A stretch of 64,000 bases of DNA from Streptomyces sp. HD (GTDB lineage Bacteria; Actinomycetota; Actinomycetes; Streptomycetales; Streptomycetaceae), in contig NZ_JAQMYP010000011.1 of assembly GCF_028369295.1 (NCBI RefSeq), positions 62,001 to 126,000 on the forward strand, written 5' to 3'. This document shows positions 18,378-27,032 of the stretch, piece by piece; positions within the stretch are counted from its first letter, which is position 1, and every line of letters starts with the position of its first letter. The position numbers and the translations under genes are program-made. A model generated the notes under the pieces. It worked only from the letters and a program-made list of their open reading frames with translations. It did no database searches and had not been told where the DNA came from.

Positions 18378-19169
18378 CTACAGGCTCGCTATGACCCTGT
18401 CCGCCAGGATGTAGACGTTCTCCTCGCCGCACGCGAAGGTCAGGGTGTACGCGCCCGAGACTCCCGAGCCGCCCAGCAGGACCGGGGTGTCGCCCGCTCG
18501 CAGGGCCGTGGCGAGGCGTTCGGCCGTTTCCCGGTGGCCCGGGGTCATGCAGAGGGTGGTGCCGTCGGCGAAGACGTAGACGTCGAGGGTGCCCAGCGGG
18601 CCGGGGCGGACGTCGGTCAGTTCGGTGGCGGAGGCGGCCAGGTCCTCAAGGGTGGCGACCGTGCGCTCGTGATCGTTCACGGCCGGTGACTGCACCGGGA
18701 CGAAGTCCGGGTGGGAGGGGTGGCGGCGGCGGGCCGCGGCCAGTTCGGGGGACTCCCCGGCGAACTCGTCCGTGTCCGCGGTCGGCTCGGTGACCGGCTC
18801 CAGGTGCTCCAGGCCCGCGAAGTCGGCCTGGCGGGGCAGGAAGAGCTCGCTGTCGGACAGGCCCAGCAGCGTGGGCGAGTCGGAGGCGTCACGGGACTCC
18901 TGGGCGGCCCAGAAGGCGCGCGCCTCGGCAAGCTCCCGCTCACGCTCCTCGGCGAGCGCCTCTGCCACCGCGGCGCGTATCTCATCGGCGTCGGCGGAGA
19001 GGCGGGCCTGCGGGACGAGACCGCGGGCCGCTGCGGCGTTGTTCTGTGCCAGCTCGGTGTGCAGGGCCGCGACCTGTCGGCGCAGCACCATGAGGGTGCG
19101 CAGGACGGCGACGCCCACGGCGCCGGTGGCGGCCGTGGTGAGCAGCAAGGCGATCGGCATGGCGCTCAC
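18378..19169 (-). CDS. Membrane-anchored coiled-coil protein of unknown function
   Basis: This 263-residue protein has one N-terminal membrane helix (residues about 4-26, PIALLLTTAATGAVGVAVLR) and then a coiled-coil stretch (about 30-90, rich in Glu/Ala). A variable acidic middle follows, and a conserved C-terminal globular part (about 165-263, GPLGTLDVYVFADGTTLCM and LLGGSGVSGAYTLTFACGEE). I do not recognise the family. GTG 19169 is chosen because GGGAG lies seven bases upstream; the next ATG would leave a poor spacing. Topology suggests a cytoplasmic C-terminal domain held at the membrane. Confidence 0.78.
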   Translation of the reverse strand: MSAMPIALLLTTAATGAVGVAVLRTLMVLRRQVAALHTELAQNNAAAARGLVPQARLSADADEIRAAVAEALAEERERELAEARAFWAAQESRDASDSPTLLGLSDSELFLPRQADFAGLEHLEPVTEPTADTDEFAGESPELAAARRRHPSHPDFVPVQSPAVNDHERTVATLEDLAASATELTDVRPGPLGTLDVYVFADGTTLCMTPGHRETAERLATALRAGDTPVLLGGSGVSGAYTLTFACGEENVYILADRVIASL

Positions 19170-19314
19170 TGACGTACTCCCGGTTCAAAGTCGACCCCCG
19201 ACTTCCTACATCAGCTTGAAGGGCGGACTATCCAGCTGTCAGTGCGTAACGTCACGAAACGGACAGGACTTTGGGCCTGGGGTTTGGTGGTGCAACGGCT
19301 CTGAGCTGCGTAAA

Positions 19315-19330
19315 TCCCTCCGCGGAGGGA
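19315..19330. repeat. Perfect 16-bp palindrome
   Basis: TCCCTCCGCGGAGGGA lies in the 286-base gap between two minus-strand genes, about 150 bases upstream of the membrane-anchored coiled-coil gene. It could be an operator or a short hairpin. Confidence 0.5.
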
Positions 19331-19367
19331 GATAGGTCACATCCTGGGGGAGATTGGATCACAAAAC

Positions 19368-19402
19368 GGCCCAGAACCATGGAGTTTTCCGGGTTCTGGG
19401 CC
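19368..19402 (-). terminator. Terminator of the thiolase gene
   Basis: GGCCCAGAACC and GGTTCTGGGCC flank a 13-base loop. On the minus strand the stem is followed by GTTTTG. Confidence 0.88.
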
Positions 19403-19455
19403 ATTGGCTCACGGTGGGTCGTGAGTTGACTACTGAGAGGTCTGCGTCGAGGGGC

Positions 19456-20676
19456 TCAGCTGAGGCGCTCGATGACCATCGCCATGCCCTGGCCGCCGCC
19501 GACGCACATCGTCTCCAGGCCGAACTGCTTGTCGTGGTGCTGGAGGGAGTTGATGAGCGTGGTGGTGATGCGGGCGCCGGTCATGCCGAAGGGGTGGCCG
19601 ACGGCGATGGCGCCGCCGTTGACGTTCAGCTTGTCGATGTCGATGCCCAGGTCGCGGTAGGAGGGGATCACCTGGGCGGCGAACGCCTCGTTGATCTCGA
19701 CCAGGTCGATGTCGTCGATGGTGAGGCCGGCGCGGCGCAGGGCCTGCTGGGACGCCTCCACCGGGCCGAGGCCCATGATCTCGGGGGACAGGCCCGAGAC
19801 GCCGGTCGACACGATGCGGGCGAGCGGGGTGAGGCCGAGCTCGCGGGCCTTGGTGTCGGACATGATGACGAGCGCGGCGGCGCCGTCGTTGAGCGGGCAG
19901 CAGTTGCCGGCGGTGACGAGTCCGTCGGGCCGGAAGACCGGCTTCAGGCCGCCGACGGCCTCCATGGTGACGCCGGCGCGCGGGCCGTCGTCCTTGCTGA
20001 CCACCGTGCCGTCGGGGAGGGTGACCGGCGTGATCTCGCGCTCCCAGAAGCCGTTCTTGATGGCTTCCTCGGCGAGGTTCTGGGAGCGGACGCCGAACTC
20101 GTCCAGTTCCTGGCGGGTGATGCCCTTCATCCGGGCGAGGTTCTCGGCGGTCTGGCCCATGGCGATGTAGGCGTCCGGGACCAGGCCGTCCTCACGCGGG
20201 TCGTGCCAGGTCGTGCCCTCCTGCTCGGCGACCGCGGCGGTACGGGCCTCGGCCTCGGCGAAGAGCGGGTTGTGGGTGTCCGGGATGCTGTCGGAGTTGC
20301 CCTTGGTGAAGCGGGAGACCGTCTCGACGCCGGCCGAGATGAAGACGTCGCCCTCGCCGGCCTTGATGGCGTGCAGGGCCATGCGGGAGGTCTGCAGGGA
20401 AGAGCTGCAGTACCGGGTGATGGTGCAGCCCGGGAGGTGGTCCATGCCCATCTGTACGGCGACGATCCGGCCGAGGTTGTTGCCCTGCTCGCCGCCCGGG
20501 AGGCCACAGCCGAGCATCAGGTCGTCGATGTCGCGGGGGTCCAGCTCGGGGACCTTGGCGAGGGCGGCCTGGATGATGGTGGCGGTCAGGTCGTCCGGGC
20601 GCAGGTCTTTCAGGGAGCCCTTGAAGGCGCGGCCGATGGGGGAGCGGGCGGTCGAGACGATCACGGCTTCGGGCAT
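19456..20676 (-). CDS. Acetyl-CoA acetyltransferase (thiolase)
   Basis: This 406-residue thiolase makes or cleaves acetoacetyl/3-ketoacyl-CoA, acting in fatty-acid beta-oxidation or acetoacetyl-CoA synthesis. The nucleophile is Cys90 in [12 protein letters not shown]. The C-terminal catalytic His is in [11 protein letters not shown] and the second Cys is in [15 protein letters not shown] 20676 is preferred to the preceding GTG because of the CTGGAG spacing. A TAAGCGCTTG palindromic site about 100 bases upstream suggests control by a TetR-type fatty-acid regulator. It stands alone as a transcription unit. Confidence 0.93.
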   Translation of the reverse strand: MPEAVIVSTARSPIGRAFKGSLKDLRPDDLTATIIQAALAKVPELDPRDIDDLMLGCGLPGGEQGNNLGRIVAVQMGMDHLPGCTITRYCSSSLQTSRMALHAIKAGEGDVFISAGVETVSRFTKGNSDSIPDTHNPLFAEAEARTAAVAEQEGTTWHDPREDGLVPDAYIAMGQTAENLARMKGITRQELDEFGVRSQNLAEEAIKNGFWEREITPVTLPDGTVVSKDDGPRAGVTMEAVGGLKPVFRPDGLVTAGNCCPLNDGAAALVIMSDTKARELGLTPLARIVSTGVSGLSPEIMGLGPVEASQQALRRAGLTIDDIDLVEINEAFAAQVIPSYRDLGIDIDKLNVNGGAIAVGHPFGMTGARITTTLINSLQHHDKQFGLETMCVGGGQGMAMVIERLS

Positions 20677-20776
20677 CACGGCTCCAGTGGCTTACCGGGG
20701 GCAGGGCTGTGTGGGAAGTTACCCGTACGTACGAGTCAGGTCACGGGCATGGCGATGTGACCCTCACCGCAATTTT

Positions 20777-20788
20777 CTAAGCGCTTGC
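20777..20788. promoter_or_regulatory. TAAGCGCTTG-type operator candidate
   Basis: CTAAGCGCTTGC contains the palindrome AAGCGCTT about 100 bases upstream of the thiolase start, resembling operators of TetR-type beta-oxidation regulators. Confidence 0.45.
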
Positions 20789-20796
20789 TTTCCTCG

Positions 20797-20856
20797 CCCC
20801 GGACTCTCCCCCGAGCTCTCTCCCGAGCTCTCTCCCGGACTCCCTCCCGAGCGCTC
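20797..20856. repeat. 12-bp tandem repeats
   Basis: Four to five imperfect copies of a unit like CTCTCCCGAGCT lie directly after the stop codon of the SGNH hydrolase gene. Confidence 0.65.
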
Positions 20857-21882
20857 TCAGGAAGACGGTGTCGCCGGGGTCCGGTCCGGCTCCGGTACGC
20901 GCCGACGGCGCCTGCGCTTGAGCAGTGCCCATGGCCCCTTCGGCCCCGTCGGCATCGCTGCCGTGACCTCCGTACCCGCCTCCGAGGCGGCCTCGGCCGC
21001 GGCGCGGGCGACCGGGAGGAAGCCCTCGCGGCGGGTGACGTCGGGGCGCTCCTCCTCGGCCGGCCAGAGACCGAGGGCCGCGCAGACCGTGGGGAGCACC
21101 GCCATCGCCGCCGTGGCGTAGCCCTCCGCCGAGGGGTGGTAGTTGTCGGGGCCGAAGAGTTCACGTGGGTTGGCCGCGAACTCCGGGCCGAGCAGGTCGC
21201 CCAGCGACACCGTGCGGCCGCCCTGTTCGACCACGCCGATCGTCTGGGCGGCCGCCAGCTGGCGTGAGGCGCGCCGGGCCAGCCAGCGCAGCGGTTGCTG
21301 GACCGGTTCGATCGTGCCGAGGTCGGGACAGGTGCCGACCACCACTTCCGCACCGGCCGTGCGCAGCCGCCGTACCGCCGCGGAGAGGTGACGGACCGAA
21401 CGCGTCGGCGGCATCCGGTTCGTGACGTCGTTCGCGCCGATCATGATCACGCAGATCTCGGGCACCAACGCGGGATCGGCGAGCACCAGGGCCACCTGGC
21501 GGTCCAGGTCGTCCGAACGGGCCCCCGGCAGCGCCACGTTGCGGAAGTCGACCGGCCGTTCCGCCACCGCCGCCAGCCCCGACGCCAGCAGCGCGCCCGG
21601 CGTCTCCTGCGCCCGGTGCACACCCTGGCCCGCGGCCGTCGAGTCACCCAGCATCGTCAGCCGCAGCGGCGGCTCACCGGGGGTGTCGTACGTGCGGCCG
21701 TACCGTCCGTCGGCGCTCGGTACGTGGTTGCTCGTGCCGTTGCCCACATGGCGCCTGGCCAGCCGGACCTCGGCGAGGACGACACCGACGGCCGCCGCGC
21801 CGACCAGGCCGATCCCGCCTCCGCCGTACGCGGCGCCCGCCGCGATCCGCCGGGCCACCCGCGCCCTCGACATGCTCGTCAT
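20857..21882 (-). CDS. SGNH/GDSL hydrolase with N-terminal membrane anchor
   Basis: This 341-residue esterase/lipase-like protein has an uncleaved or cleaved hydrophobic N-terminus (about 12-38), so it is probably anchored or exported. The SGNH blocks are clear: Ser81 in MLGDSTAAGQG, the Gly of block II after ARSDDL, Asn in IMIGANDVTN, and the C-terminal Asp/His in PDNYHPSAEGYA. The tail (about 300-341) is Lys/Arg/Pro-rich. ATG 21882 is chosen because GAGGAGGT lies 11 bases upstream. The substrate is unknown. The gene is divergent from cbs. Confidence 0.87.
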   Translation of the reverse strand: MTSMSRARVARRIAAGAAYGGGGIGLVGAAAVGVVLAEVRLARRHVGNGTSNHVPSADGRYGRTYDTPGEPPLRLTMLGDSTAAGQGVHRAQETPGALLASGLAAVAERPVDFRNVALPGARSDDLDRQVALVLADPALVPEICVIMIGANDVTNRMPPTRSVRHLSAAVRRLRTAGAEVVVGTCPDLGTIEPVQQPLRWLARRASRQLAAAQTIGVVEQGGRTVSLGDLLGPEFAANPRELFGPDNYHPSAEGYATAAMAVLPTVCAALGLWPAEEERPDVTRREGFLPVARAAAEAASEAGTEVTAAMPTGPKGPWALLKRRRRRRVPEPDRTPATPSS

Positions 21883-22049
21883 GCGTCGCAGCCACCTCCT
21901 CGAAGCCGTACATCCACTGCTTGCCCCGCACGGACCGTGGCCCAATCCCAACGGCGCGTGAACGACCTTCACGGGCCCGTGCGGGCCACCGGGCCTTAGG
22001 CTGGCGGAACCACTACGACCACATCTTTTTGCAGCTACCGGAGACAACG

Positions 22050-23438
22050 GTGCATTTCCACGATTCGATGATCAGTCTCGTCGGCAACACCCCGCTGGTG
22101 AGGCTCAACAACGTGACCAAGGGCATCCGGGCGACCGTCCTGGCCAAGGTCGAGTACTTCAACCCGGGCGGCTCCGTGAAGGACCGCATCGCCCTGCGCA
22201 TGATCGAGGCCGCGGAGGAGAGCGGCGCGCTCAAGCCCGGCGGCACGATCGTCGAGCCGACCAGTGGCAACACCGGTGTCGGGCTCGCCATCGTGGCCCA
22301 GCAGAAGGGCTACAAGTGCATCTTCGTGTGCCCCGACAAGGTGAGCACCGACAAGATCAACGTCCTGCGGGCGTACGGGGCCGAGGTGGTCGTGTGCCCC
22401 ACCGCGGTGGATCCCGAGCACCCGGACTCCTACTACAACGTCTCCGACCGGCTCGTGCGCGAGACGCCCGGCGCGTGGAAGCCGGACCAGTACTCCAACC
22501 CCAACAACCCCCTCTCCCACTACCACTCCACCGGCCCCGAGCTGTGGGAGCAGACGGCGGGGAAGATCACCCACTTCGTGGCGGGCGTGGGCACCGGCGG
22601 CACCATCTCCGGCACCGGCCGCTATCTGAAGGACGCCAGCGACGGCAAGGTGCAGGTCGTGGGCGCCGACCCCGAGGGCTCCGTGTACTCCGGCGGATCC
22701 GGACGGCCGTATCTCGTCGAGGGCGTCGGTGAGGACTTCTGGCCCACCGCCTACGACCGGACCGTCGCCGACGAGATCGTCGCCGTGTCCGACAAGGACT
22801 CCTTCCAGATGACCCGGCGCCTGGCCCGCGAGGAGGGCCTGCTGGTGGGCGGCTCCTGCGGCATGGCCGTCGTCGCCGCGCTGAAGGTCGCCGAGCGGCT
22901 CGGGCCCGACGACGTGGTGGTCGTCCTCCTCCCCGACAGCGGCCGCGGCTACCTCAGCAAGATCTTCAACGACGAGTGGATGGCCGACTACGGCTTCCTG
23001 GAGGACGAGGGCCCGAACGCGCGCGTCGGTGACGTCCTCAACGACAAGGAGCACGGCGCCATCCCGTCCCTCGTCCACATGCACCCGGACGAGACGGTCG
23101 GTCAGGCCATCGAGGTGCTGCGCGAGTACGGCGTCTCGCAGATGCCGATCGTGAAGCCGGGCGCCGGTCACCCGGACGTGATGGCCGCCGAGGTCGTCGG
23201 GTCCGTCGTCGAGCGGGAGCTGCTCGACGCCCTGTTCACCAAGCGGGCCTCGCTCGACGACCCGCTGGAGAAGCACATGTCGGCCCCGCTGCCGCAGGTC
23301 GGCTCCGGTGAGCCGGTCGGCGACCTGATGTCCGTACTGGGCGCGGCCGACGCGGCGATCGTCCTCGTCGAGGGCAAGCCGACCGGTGTGGTCAGCCGGC
23401 AGGACCTGCTGGCGTTCCTCGCCAAGGGCGGGAAGTAG
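22050..23438 (+). CDS. cbs: Cystathionine beta-synthase
   Basis: This PLP enzyme condenses serine and homocysteine to cystathionine for reverse transsulfuration to cysteine. The 462 residues comprise a cysteine-synthase-like catalytic domain (about 1-320) with the PLP lysine Lys44 in NPGGSVKDR, SGNTGVGLAI and the phosphate loop GVGTGGTISG. A C-terminal pair of CBS domains (about 340-460) may bind an adenosyl ligand. There is no heme-binding N-terminal extension, as expected for bacteria. GTG 22050 has GGAG six bases upstream; longer in-frame starts extend into the divergent SGNH gene's promoter. Confidence 0.93.
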   Translation: MHFHDSMISLVGNTPLVRLNNVTKGIRATVLAKVEYFNPGGSVKDRIALRMIEAAEESGALKPGGTIVEPTSGNTGVGLAIVAQQKGYKCIFVCPDKVSTDKINVLRAYGAEVVVCPTAVDPEHPDSYYNVSDRLVRETPGAWKPDQYSNPNNPLSHYHSTGPELWEQTAGKITHFVAGVGTGGTISGTGRYLKDASDGKVQVVGADPEGSVYSGGSGRPYLVEGVGEDFWPTAYDRTVADEIVAVSDKDSFQMTRRLAREEGLLVGGSCGMAVVAALKVAERLGPDDVVVVLLPDSGRGYLSKIFNDEWMADYGFLEDEGPNARVGDVLNDKEHGAIPSLVHMHPDETVGQAIEVLREYGVSQMPIVKPGAGHPDVMAAEVVGSVVERELLDALFTKRASLDDPLEKHMSAPLPQVGSGEPVGDLMSVLGAADAAIVLVEGKPTGVVSRQDLLAFLAKGGK

Positions 23439-23766
23439 CGGCAAACCTGCGGTGAACGGGCCGTGTCCGCGGCGAACTTGCGGTGACCGGGGCCGCCCGG
23501 GCTGTCGCGGAACTGGTACGAGCGCGACACGTTCACGCAGCACCCGCTTAACACGGGTCCGGCACATTAGTGGGTGTCGGCAGGGCGGGAGCGGCTCCCC
23601 GCCCCAGCCGGCGCCGAACGTCCAAGGACCTCCGGAGCGGCTCCCGGACCTCCATGGACGCCACGGACGCGCAGCCCGGTCCTGACCCGGCACGCGTCCC
23701 TCGCGGGGACCGCCGTCGTCCCGCCCCCCGGCAACGGGGGTGCGGCGGTCCCCGCGCAAATCTCTT
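23439..23766. other. cbs-XRE regulator intergenic region
   Basis: The 328-base gap between convergent genes has no convincing coding sequence. Its only clear structure is the terminator hairpin at 23703-23755. Confidence 0.6.
23703..23755. terminator. Bidirectional terminator
   Basis: GCGGGGACCGCCG pairs with CGGCGGTCCCCGC, and an inner C-run/G-run stem extends the hairpin. Confidence 0.8.
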
Positions 23767-24624
23767 TCAGCGGCCGGGACTGGACGCCCAGCTTCCCAGC
23801 AGCGCCAGCCTCTCGACTGTCTCCGAACCCGGCTCCGGCGTATAGACGACGAGCGTCTGTTCCGGTGTCTCCGGGAGCGTCAGTGACTCGTACGGCAGGG
23901 TCAGCAGGCCCGCGACCGGGTGCTGGAGGCGTTTCACCCCGTACATACAGGCCTTGACCTGGTGGTCGGCCCACAGGCGGCGGAACTCCTCGCTCTTGAG
24001 GGAGAGTTCGCCGACGAGCTCGCGCACGCCGCGGTCGTCGGGGTGGGCGCCCGCGCTCAGCCGCAGGTTGGCGACGGTCTGGGCGGCGACCGCGGCCCAG
24101 TCGGGGTAGAGGTCGCGGCCCTCGGGTTCGAGGAAGAGCTGGCGGACGACGTTGCGCCGGTCGGGGGCCATGCGGCCGAAGCCGTTCAGGGCGTCGGCGA
24201 GGGAGTTCCAGGCCAGTACGTCCATGGCGGGGCCGAGGACGAAGGCCGGGGTGCGCTCGATGCTGTCCAGCAGCAGCTGGATGCCGGGGCGGACACGTGG
24301 CGCGCTGCGGCGGCGCTCGCCCTTCTTCGACGGCCGGGCCACCGCGTGCAGATAGGCGTGCTCGGTCTCGTCCAGCCGCAGGACACGGGCGATCGAGTCC
24401 AGCACGGCGTCCGAGACTCCCCCAGACTTCGTCCGGGAGGTGCCCCCAGGCCCGCGGCCCTGCTCCAACCGGATGTAGTAGTCGACGCTCACCCCGGCCA
24501 GCTGCGCCACCTCCTCGCGGCGCAGCCCGGGCACCCGGCGCCGGCCGTAGGAGGCCAGCCCCACCTCCTCGGGCTGGATGCGGGCGCGGCGCGAGCGCAG
24601 GAAATCTCCGAGGTCCCCGTTCAT
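23767..24624 (-). CDS. XRE-family regulator with MmyB-like ligand-binding domain
   Basis: This 285-residue regulator has an N-terminal Cro/C1-type helix-turn-helix (about 7-65, LRREEVAQLAGVSVDYYIRL) and a C-terminal MmyB-like (MLTR) ligand-binding domain (about 110-280) that is thought to bind fatty-acid-like ligands. It is divergent from the short-chain dehydrogenase gene at 24776, its likely target. An insertion of about ten residues (GGTSRTKSGG) interrupts the usual RLEQGRGP-VSDAVL junction of the family and is encoded by a palindromic dispersed repeat. TACGAT lies seven bases before the ATG at 24624, consistent with a leaderless or near-leaderless mRNA. Confidence 0.9.
   Translation of the reverse strand: MNGDLGDFLRSRRARIQPEEVGLASYGRRRVPGLRREEVAQLAGVSVDYYIRLEQGRGPGGTSRTKSGGVSDAVLDSIARVLRLDETEHAYLHAVARPSKKGERRRSAPRVRPGIQLLLDSIERTPAFVLGPAMDVLAWNSLADALNGFGRMAPDRRNVVRQLFLEPEGRDLYPDWAAVAAQTVANLRLSAGAHPDDRGVRELVGELSLKSEEFRRLWADHQVKACMYGVKRLQHPVAGLLTLPYESLTLPETPEQTLVVYTPEPGSETVERLALLGSWASSPGR
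24417..24448. repeat. Palindromic Streptomyces repeat inside the XRE gene
   Basis: CTCCCCCAGACTTCG followed by TCCGGGAGGTGCCCCCA is the familiar GGGGGCACCTCCC...GGGGGAG mobile-type repeat. It is in frame inside the helix-turn-helix gene and adds about ten residues. Confidence 0.75.
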
Positions 24625-24775
24625 GGGTTCGATCGTAGGGGAGCCGTCGACGCGGAACCTGGTACTGGCAGACCCAGGAAAAGCTCATCCCTGGGTAAGG
24701 CGGCCCGGGCGGCCGAGGGTGGTGGACGAGGCCGGGGGGACGCCCCGGCGGACCACCCATCCGAGGAGCACCTCC

Positions 24776-25540
24776 ATGTCGTACGAGAACCTGGCCGGAC
24801 GTACCGCCGTCGTCACCGGGGCCGCCAGCGGGATCGGCGAGGCCGTCGCCGTGCTGCTGGCCGCGCAGGGGGCGAAGGTCGCGCTGCTCGCGCGGCGCGG
24901 TGAGCGGCTGGAGTCGATCGCCGAGAAGATCCGGGCCGAGGGCGGAGAGGCGCTGGCCGTGGTCGCGGACGTCACCGACGACGCGTCCGTGGCCGCCGCG
25001 GTGGACCGGATCCACGACGCCTACGGGACCGTCGATCTGATCGTCAACAACGCCGGCGTCATGCTGCCGAACCCGATCGCGGACGCACGCGTCGACGAGT
25101 GGCAGCGGATGCTCGACACCAATGTCATGGGTGTCCTGCGCGTCATCGGTGCCCTCGCCGACGACCTGACCGGCGCCGCCGCCGAGGGCCGCAGCGCGGA
25201 CCTGGTGAACGTCTCGTCCATCGGCGCGCATGTCACCGGCTTCACCAACTACGCCGTGTACGGGGCGACGAAGGCCGCCGTCACCCATCTCTCGGCACTG
25301 CTGCGAGGCGAGTTCGGGCCGCGGGACGTGCGGGTCACCAACATCGAGCCGGGGTTGACCCAGAGCGAGCTCGCCTCGCACATCGACAACGACGGTCTGC
25401 GGGAGCAGGTCGGCGGGATGGTCGAGGCGATGGGTGCGCTGGCGGCCGGGGAGATCGCCGATCTCGTCGCCTACGTCACCAGCCGCCCCCGGCACATGAA
25501 CCTGCGCCAGGTCGTGGTGCTGCCGACCCGGCAGGCGTGA
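24776..25540 (+). CDS. Short-chain dehydrogenase/reductase
   Basis: This 254-residue NAD(P)-dependent classical SDR has the cofactor motif TGAASGIGEAVAVLL near the N-terminus, NNAGVMLPNP, the catalytic Ser in NVSSIGAH and the YxxxK pair in YAVYGATKAAV. The substrate is unknown. ATG 24776 is fixed by AGGAG seven bases upstream; the open frame continues upstream through the intergenic region but is not expected to be translated. It is divergent from the MmyB-type XRE regulator, the common arrangement in which the regulator controls the dehydrogenase. Confidence 0.9.
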   Translation: MSYENLAGRTAVVTGAASGIGEAVAVLLAAQGAKVALLARRGERLESIAEKIRAEGGEALAVVADVTDDASVAAAVDRIHDAYGTVDLIVNNAGVMLPNPIADARVDEWQRMLDTNVMGVLRVIGALADDLTGAAAEGRSADLVNVSSIGAHVTGFTNYAVYGATKAAVTHLSALLRGEFGPRDVRVTNIEPGLTQSELASHIDNDGLREQVGGMVEAMGALAAGEIADLVAYVTSRPRHMNLRQVVVLPTRQA

Positions 25541-25562
25541 GCGCCCCGGCCGGTCGGGAGGC

Positions 25563-26003
25563 TCAGTCCTCCCAGCGGTCCTCGTCCTTGGCCGACCTGC
25601 GGCGCCAGCCCCGGAACAGACCGGGGTTGGTGCGGGCCGCCTGGACGACGTTGACGCCGACGATGCCGATCCAGGTGACCAGCAGGCCGGGCAGATGGGC
25701 GGTGCCGGCGCCGATCGCGGACAGCGGGACCGCCAGGACCAGCGAGACGATGCCGAAGCCGAACCGCTCGCCGAAGGAGTCCGTCGGCCTGGGCGACCGC
25801 GCGCCCCTGGCCACCGTCATCTGCTGCTCGGCCAGCTGCCGCCGCATCCGGCGCTCGACCGCCCCGTCGATGCGCTGGTCGACCTTCTCCATGAACGAGT
25901 CGACCAGCGCGGACTCGTACTCCTCACCCAGCTCCCTGCGGGCCTGCAGAGAGGCATTGAGTTCCTTCTTGAGCTCGGTGTCCCGCGCGTCCATTCCCGT
26001 CAT
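25563..26003 (-). CDS. Two-helix membrane protein of unknown function
   Basis: This 146-residue protein has a charged helical N-terminal half (about 1-75; DTELKKELNASLQARRELGE, likely coiled coil). Two membrane helices follow (about 83-103 FGIVSLVLAVPLSAIGAG and about 106-125 GLLVTWIGIVGVNVVQ), and then a basic tail. I do not recognise the family. ATG 26003 is chosen because TACCGT lies exactly at -12 to -7, predicting a leaderless mRNA; the open frame extends 25 codons further with no ribosome site. Confidence 0.75.
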   Translation of the reverse strand: MTGMDARDTELKKELNASLQARRELGEEYESALVDSFMEKVDQRIDGAVERRMRRQLAEQQMTVARGARSPRPTDSFGERFGFGIVSLVLAVPLSAIGAGTAHLPGLLVTWIGIVGVNVVQAARTNPGLFRGWRRRSAKDEDRWED

Positions 26004-26009
26004 GAGCCC

Positions 26010-26015
26010 ACGGTA
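26010..26015 (-). promoter_or_regulatory. -10 element of a probable leaderless promoter
   Basis: On the minus strand TACCGT lies six bases before ATG 26003. Confidence 0.5.
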
Positions 26016-26074
26016 GGCAGCGGGGCCGACGGCTGCACTGGGGATAGCCCCCCTGTTCGTAAGGGGGTGCGCCG

Positions 26075-27022
26075 TCACTTCACCAGTCCGTGCTCCTTCG
26101 CGTAGGCGTTCGCCACGTCCTCGGGGTCCTTCTTGTCCTTGTCGACCTGCCGGTTCAGTTCGGTGAGCTGGGCGGTGGTCAGGGTGTTGCCGAGGCGGGC
26201 GAGGGCCTTGCGGACGGTGGAGTCGGCCTTGCGGTCGGCGATCAGGGGGACGACGTGCTGGCCGGGGATGAGGTTCTTGGGGTCGGTCAGCACCACCCAG
26301 CCGTTGGCCTGGATGTCCGTGTCCGTGGTGAAGAGGTTCGCCACGTCCACGTCGCCCTTCTTCAGGGCGCCCTTCACGAGTGGTCCGGAGGAGTCCAGTG
26401 ACTTGAACTCCTTGAACTCGACCCCGTAGACGTCCTTGAGGCCGACCGCGCCGACCTCTCGCTTCTTGACCTCGGGCGCCGCCCCGATCACCAGCTTGCC
26501 GTTCTGCTTCGTCAGGTCGGCGAGGGAGGTCAGGCCGTACTTCTCGGCCGTCTCGCGGGTGACGACGAAGGCGTCCGAGTCCTCGGCCATGCCGTACGGC
26601 AGCACCTGGAGGCCGCTCGGGAGCGCGATGGTGAGGGCGTTCTGCATCTCGCCCTCCTCCGTCGCCGTCGCCTTGGGGGCGACGTAGTGCAGCAGGGCGC
26701 CCTGGTACTCGGGGAGCAGGTCGATGTCGCCGCCCTTGAGCGCGGGGATGAGGATCTCGCGGGTGCCGAGGTTGGGGCGGACGGTGACCTTCACTCCGGC
26801 CGCGTCGAGTACGGCGGCGTAGAGGTAGCCGAGCACCTGGTTTTCGGTGAAGTTGGCGGTGCCGATGGTGAGGCCGCCCTTGCTGGAGCCGCCGCCGGAC
26901 CCGGCGGAGCCCCCGCCTTCGAGGGAGGTGATGCCGCTGGAGCAGGCGGCGAGGGCGGGGACGGAGGCGGCTGCGAGGAGGCCGCCGAGGAGCGTGCGTC
27001 GGTTCATCGAGTGACGGTTCAT
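26075..27022 (-). CDS. Osmoprotectant ABC transporter substrate-binding lipoprotein
   Basis: This 315-residue lipoprotein is the OpuAC/ProX-type receptor of a glycine betaine/choline/carnitine importer. The N-terminus carries RRTLLGGLLAAASVPALAAC, with a lipobox LAAC and twin arginines that may direct Tat export. The mature part begins with a Gly/Ser linker, then GLTIGTANFTENQVLGYLYA and LLPEYQGALLHYV, typical of the OpuC/OsmX group. It is the last gene of a four-gene operon running from 29369 down. The ligand cannot be told beyond quaternary-amine osmolytes. Confidence 0.9.
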   Translation of the reverse strand: MNRHSMNRRTLLGGLLAAASVPALAACSSGITSLEGGGSAGSGGGSSKGGLTIGTANFTENQVLGYLYAAVLDAAGVKVTVRPNLGTREILIPALKGGDIDLLPEYQGALLHYVAPKATATEEGEMQNALTIALPSGLQVLPYGMAEDSDAFVVTRETAEKYGLTSLADLTKQNGKLVIGAAPEVKKREVGAVGLKDVYGVEFKEFKSLDSSGPLVKGALKKGDVDVANLFTTDTDIQANGWVVLTDPKNLIPGQHVVPLIADRKADSTVRKALARLGNTLTTAQLTELNRQVDKDKKDPEDVANAYAKEHGLVK

Positions 27023-27032
27023 CGAATGGTCC

